NCBI GenBank assembly: GCA_003601795.1
Contig: PIXU01000065.1
Coordinates: 1 to 7,001 of the forward strand
Direction of reading: 5' to 3'
From: Candidatus Methanophagales archaeon
GTDB lineage: Archaea > Halobacteriota > Syntropharchaeia > Alkanophagales > Methanospirareceae
Length of the DNA: 7,001 nucleotides
Shown one piece after another: positions 5,190-7,001 of this stretch. The notes beneath the pieces are model-generated. The model had not been told where the DNA came from. It ran no database searches and saw only the letters and a program-made list of their open reading frames with translations. The stretch's first letter is position 1. The number at the start of each line of letters is the position of its first letter. The position numbers and the translations under genes were made by a program.

Positions 5190-6892
5190 CTTTCCGTTCC
5201 TATCATTCTCGTTATACTACCACCTGGAGGAATCATGGGCAATACCTTGTCCTCCTTACCTACAATCATATCGAGCACTGCGGGCTTTCCAGACTTAAAT
5301 GCGTTATTTAATGCGTCTTTCAAATCCTCTGGCTTTTCCACTCGCTCGCCATAGCACCCAAACGCTTCCGCCAGCTTAACAAAATCCGGCGTTATTCCCA
5401 GTCCTGTTTGAGCGTATTTCTTATCAAAGAACAGCTCCTGGAACTGCCTTACCATTCCCAGATATCTGTTGTCGAATAGACATACCACGACGGGTATATC
5501 GTTCTCAACGCAGGTAGCCATGTCCTGACAGGTCATCAAGAAACTTCCGTCCCCTGCTATGTCCACAACCTGTTTATCCGGCGCCGCAATCTTTGCTCCT
5601 ATCGCTGCGGGGAATCCGAATCCCATCGTTCCCAGCCCACCAGAAGATATAAACGTGCGCGGCTTCTTCGTCATGTAATAATGCGCTGCAAACATCTGAC
5701 ACTGCCCTACTTCTGTTGTGACGATTGCATCGTCATCCAGGATTCTGCTGATTTCTTTTATTAATATATCTGATACCGATGCTCCTTCCCTTGATATCTC
5801 TTCTACGCACGAGTCACATGCCGAGTGCATCTTTTTTATTCGCTTCTCCCATTCGCTCCCGCTTTTCTTCGCTCTCTTTTTCTCCAGCAACTTTGTTATT
5901 CCCGACAGTGCAAGCTTCACGTCTCCTACTATCGGTATGTCCACCTGCATGTTCTTGTTTATCTCCGCGGTATCTATGTCCACGTGTATTAGCGTGGCAT
6001 CCGGAGCAAACTGGTCTAATTGCCAGCCCGTGGTTCTATCGCTGAACCTTGTCCCTAAGGCAAGTAGAGCGTCACATTCATTAATCGCACGGTTTGCATA
6101 GAGCTGTCCATGCATCCCTGCCATGCCCAGACAGAAAGGGTGATTCTCCGGAATAGCTCCTTTACCCATAAGCGTTGTTACTACGGGAGCACCAAGAAAA
6201 TCCGCTAAATGGCGTAACTCCACCGCAGCATCTGCGCTGATAACGCCTCCGCCTGCCAGTATAAGGGGTCGCTCCGCATTTGCTAAAGTCTCAACAACCC
6301 TCTTTATTTGCACTTGATTCGGCTTTATATTCGGTTTATAGCCCGCAAAGGTCTCCTTCGGATGTAAATCCACCTTTGCCTCACCAGCTAATATGTCCGT
6401 TGGCAGGTCAACCAGAACCACCCCCTTTCTCCCGGTATTGGCGATATAAAAAGCATTGTGGATGACCTTAGGTAAATCTTCCGTTCTCTTTACGAGGAAA
6501 TTATGTTTTGTGATGGGCATAGTGATGGTGAAAGTGCTGGATTCCTGGAATGCATTGGTGCCTATTACAGAGGTCGGCACCTGCCCTGTTAATGCCACCA
6601 CAGACGAAGAATCCATGTTTGCATTCGCCAGTCCCGTAACGAGGTTCGTGGCGCCGGGACCCGAAGTGGCGATGCAAACGCCTGCTTTCCCGGACACACG
6701 TGCATAGCCGTCAGCGGCGTGCGCCGCACATTGCTCATGCCGCATCAATATGTGCCTTATCGCCTCTTCCTTGTACAGCACATCGTACAAGTCTAACAGA
6801 GCCCCCCCTGGTATTCCAAAGGCTACTTCCGCTCCTTCAGTCTTCAACTCCTCTACTACTATTTCCGCACCACGTAGCTTCTGCTTTGCCAT
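5174..6892 (-). CDS. ilvB: Acetolactate synthase (acetohydroxyacid synthase) catalytic subunit, 572 aa
   Basis: This thiamine-diphosphate enzyme condenses two pyruvates to acetolactate, or pyruvate and 2-oxobutyrate to acetohydroxybutyrate, the first step of branched-chain synthesis. The order is a pyrimidine-binding domain with GIPGGALLDLYD and RHEQCAAHAADGYAR (catalytic Glu, residue 53), then the cofactor loop ATSGPGATNL and TGQVP, and a central FAD-type domain with AGGGV and ALGTRFSDR. The pyrophosphate-binding domain has GLGTMGFGFPAAIGA and the GDG-to-N motif, starting GDGSFL and ending FDNR. The stretch GMVRQFQELFF has Phe where relatives usually have Trp. ATGs exist at 6892 and 6916. 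I prefer 6892 because AGGGA precedes it and MAKQKLRGAEIVVEEL begins like the family; the longer form adds only eight polar residues. It is the first gene of the ilv operon and overlaps ilvN. Confidence 0.96.
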   Translation of the reverse strand: MAKQKLRGAEIVVEELKTEGAEVAFGIPGGALLDLYDVLYKEEAIRHILMRHEQCAAHAADGYARVSGKAGVCIATSGPGATNLVTGLANANMDSSSVVALTGQVPTSVIGTNAFQESSTFTITMPITKHNFLVKRTEDLPKVIHNAFYIANTGRKGVVLVDLPTDILAGEAKVDLHPKETFAGYKPNIKPNQVQIKRVVETLANAERPLILAGGGVISADAAVELRHLADFLGAPVVTTLMGKGAIPENHPFCLGMAGMHGQLYANRAINECDALLALGTRFSDRTTGWQLDQFAPDATLIHVDIDTAEINKNMQVDIPIVGDVKLALSGITKLLEKKRAKKSGSEWEKRIKKMHSACDSCVEEISREGASVSDILIKEISRILDDDAIVTTEVGQCQMFAAHYYMTKKPRTFISSGGLGTMGFGFPAAIGAKIAAPDKQVVDIAGDGSFLMTCQDMATCVENDIPVVVCLFDNRYLGMVRQFQELFFDKKYAQTGLGITPDFVKLAEAFGCYGERVEKPEDLKDALNNAFKSGKPAVLDMIVGKEDKVLPMIPPGGSITRMIGTERCKRI

Positions 6893-6956
6893 TTTTCCCT
6901 GATTTTCCCCACGCATATTAATTTATATCTGTGATCCCTTAGCTCAAATTATCTCT

Positions 6957-6986
6957 TTTAAATATAGTGCTTGCAGGATATTTAAA
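6957..6986 (-). promoter_or_regulatory. ilvB promoter region with a 9-bp AT-rich inverted repeat
   Basis: TTTAAATAT (6957-6965) and ATATTTAAA (6978-6986) form a perfect inverted repeat around 12 bases. Each arm is a good archaeal TATA box: the distal arm reads TTTAAATAT in the ilvB direction and would start transcription near 6955, while the other arm faces out of the window. The arrangement suits either a divergent promoter pair or an operator over the ilvB TATA box. The leader to the ATG at 6892 would be about 40-65 nt. No attenuator-like leader peptide is visible in it. Confidence 0.5.
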
Positions 6987-7001
6987 CCCTTTGCTATTCC
7001 T

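Noticed and set aside
6893..6955. Attenuator or riboswitch in the ilvB leader
   Set aside because: The leader is short, with no leader peptide rich in Leu, Ile or Val codons and no convincing alternative stems.

Overview
The window looks archaeal, most likely euryarchaeal and related to methanogens or anaerobic methanotrophs. The evidence is AT-rich TATA-like boxes about 25-40 nt ahead of likely transcript starts, purine-rich ribosome binding sites, a PaREP1-family gene (an archaeal family), an ISH6-like transposase remnant, and remains of a four-subunit-type pyruvate:ferredoxin oxidoreductase. The lineage is inferred from protein style only; no ribosomal marker is present.

Layout from left to right. 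Positions 1-359 hold the 3' end of an unrecognised plus-strand gene cut by the window edge. Positions 360-527 are a gap with one possible minus-strand reading-frame remnant and a small palindrome. Positions 528-1775 (minus) encode a full-length glutamate dehydrogenase, preceded by an 18-bp perfect palindrome in its promoter. Positions 1868-2894 are a decayed insertion sequence bounded by 29-bp imperfect terminal inverted repeats. Its transposase is broken into three frame blocks and has lost its middle. Positions 2905-2944 are four imperfect 10-bp tandem units. Positions 2949-3269 (minus) are the collapsed remains of a porG-porD pair. Positions 3279-6892 (minus) are an intact branched-chain amino acid operon, ilvB-ilvN-(PaREP1 gene)-ilvC, with an AT-rich inverted repeat promoter at 6957-6986.

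How the genes fit together. IlvB and IlvN make acetolactate or acetohydroxybutyrate from pyruvate or 2-oxobutyrate, and IlvC isomerises and reduces the product on the way to valine, leucine and isoleucine. Pyruvate synthase (POR) would supply pyruvate, and porG begins only 9 nt after the ilvC stop, so the ancestral operon probably ran from ilvB through ilvC into por. That tail has been lost by deletion, next to a mobile element that is itself decayed. Glutamate dehydrogenase links ammonia and 2-oxoglutarate to the glutamate used to aminate the branched-chain 2-oxoacids.

I did not find a clearly new defence or mobile system. The most interesting points are the por remnant and its deletion, a hairpin in the IS that would sequester the transposase ribosome binding site, a PaREP1 gene with its own promoter translationally coupled to ilvC, and a Phe at a position normally Trp in the acetolactate synthase catalytic subunit.
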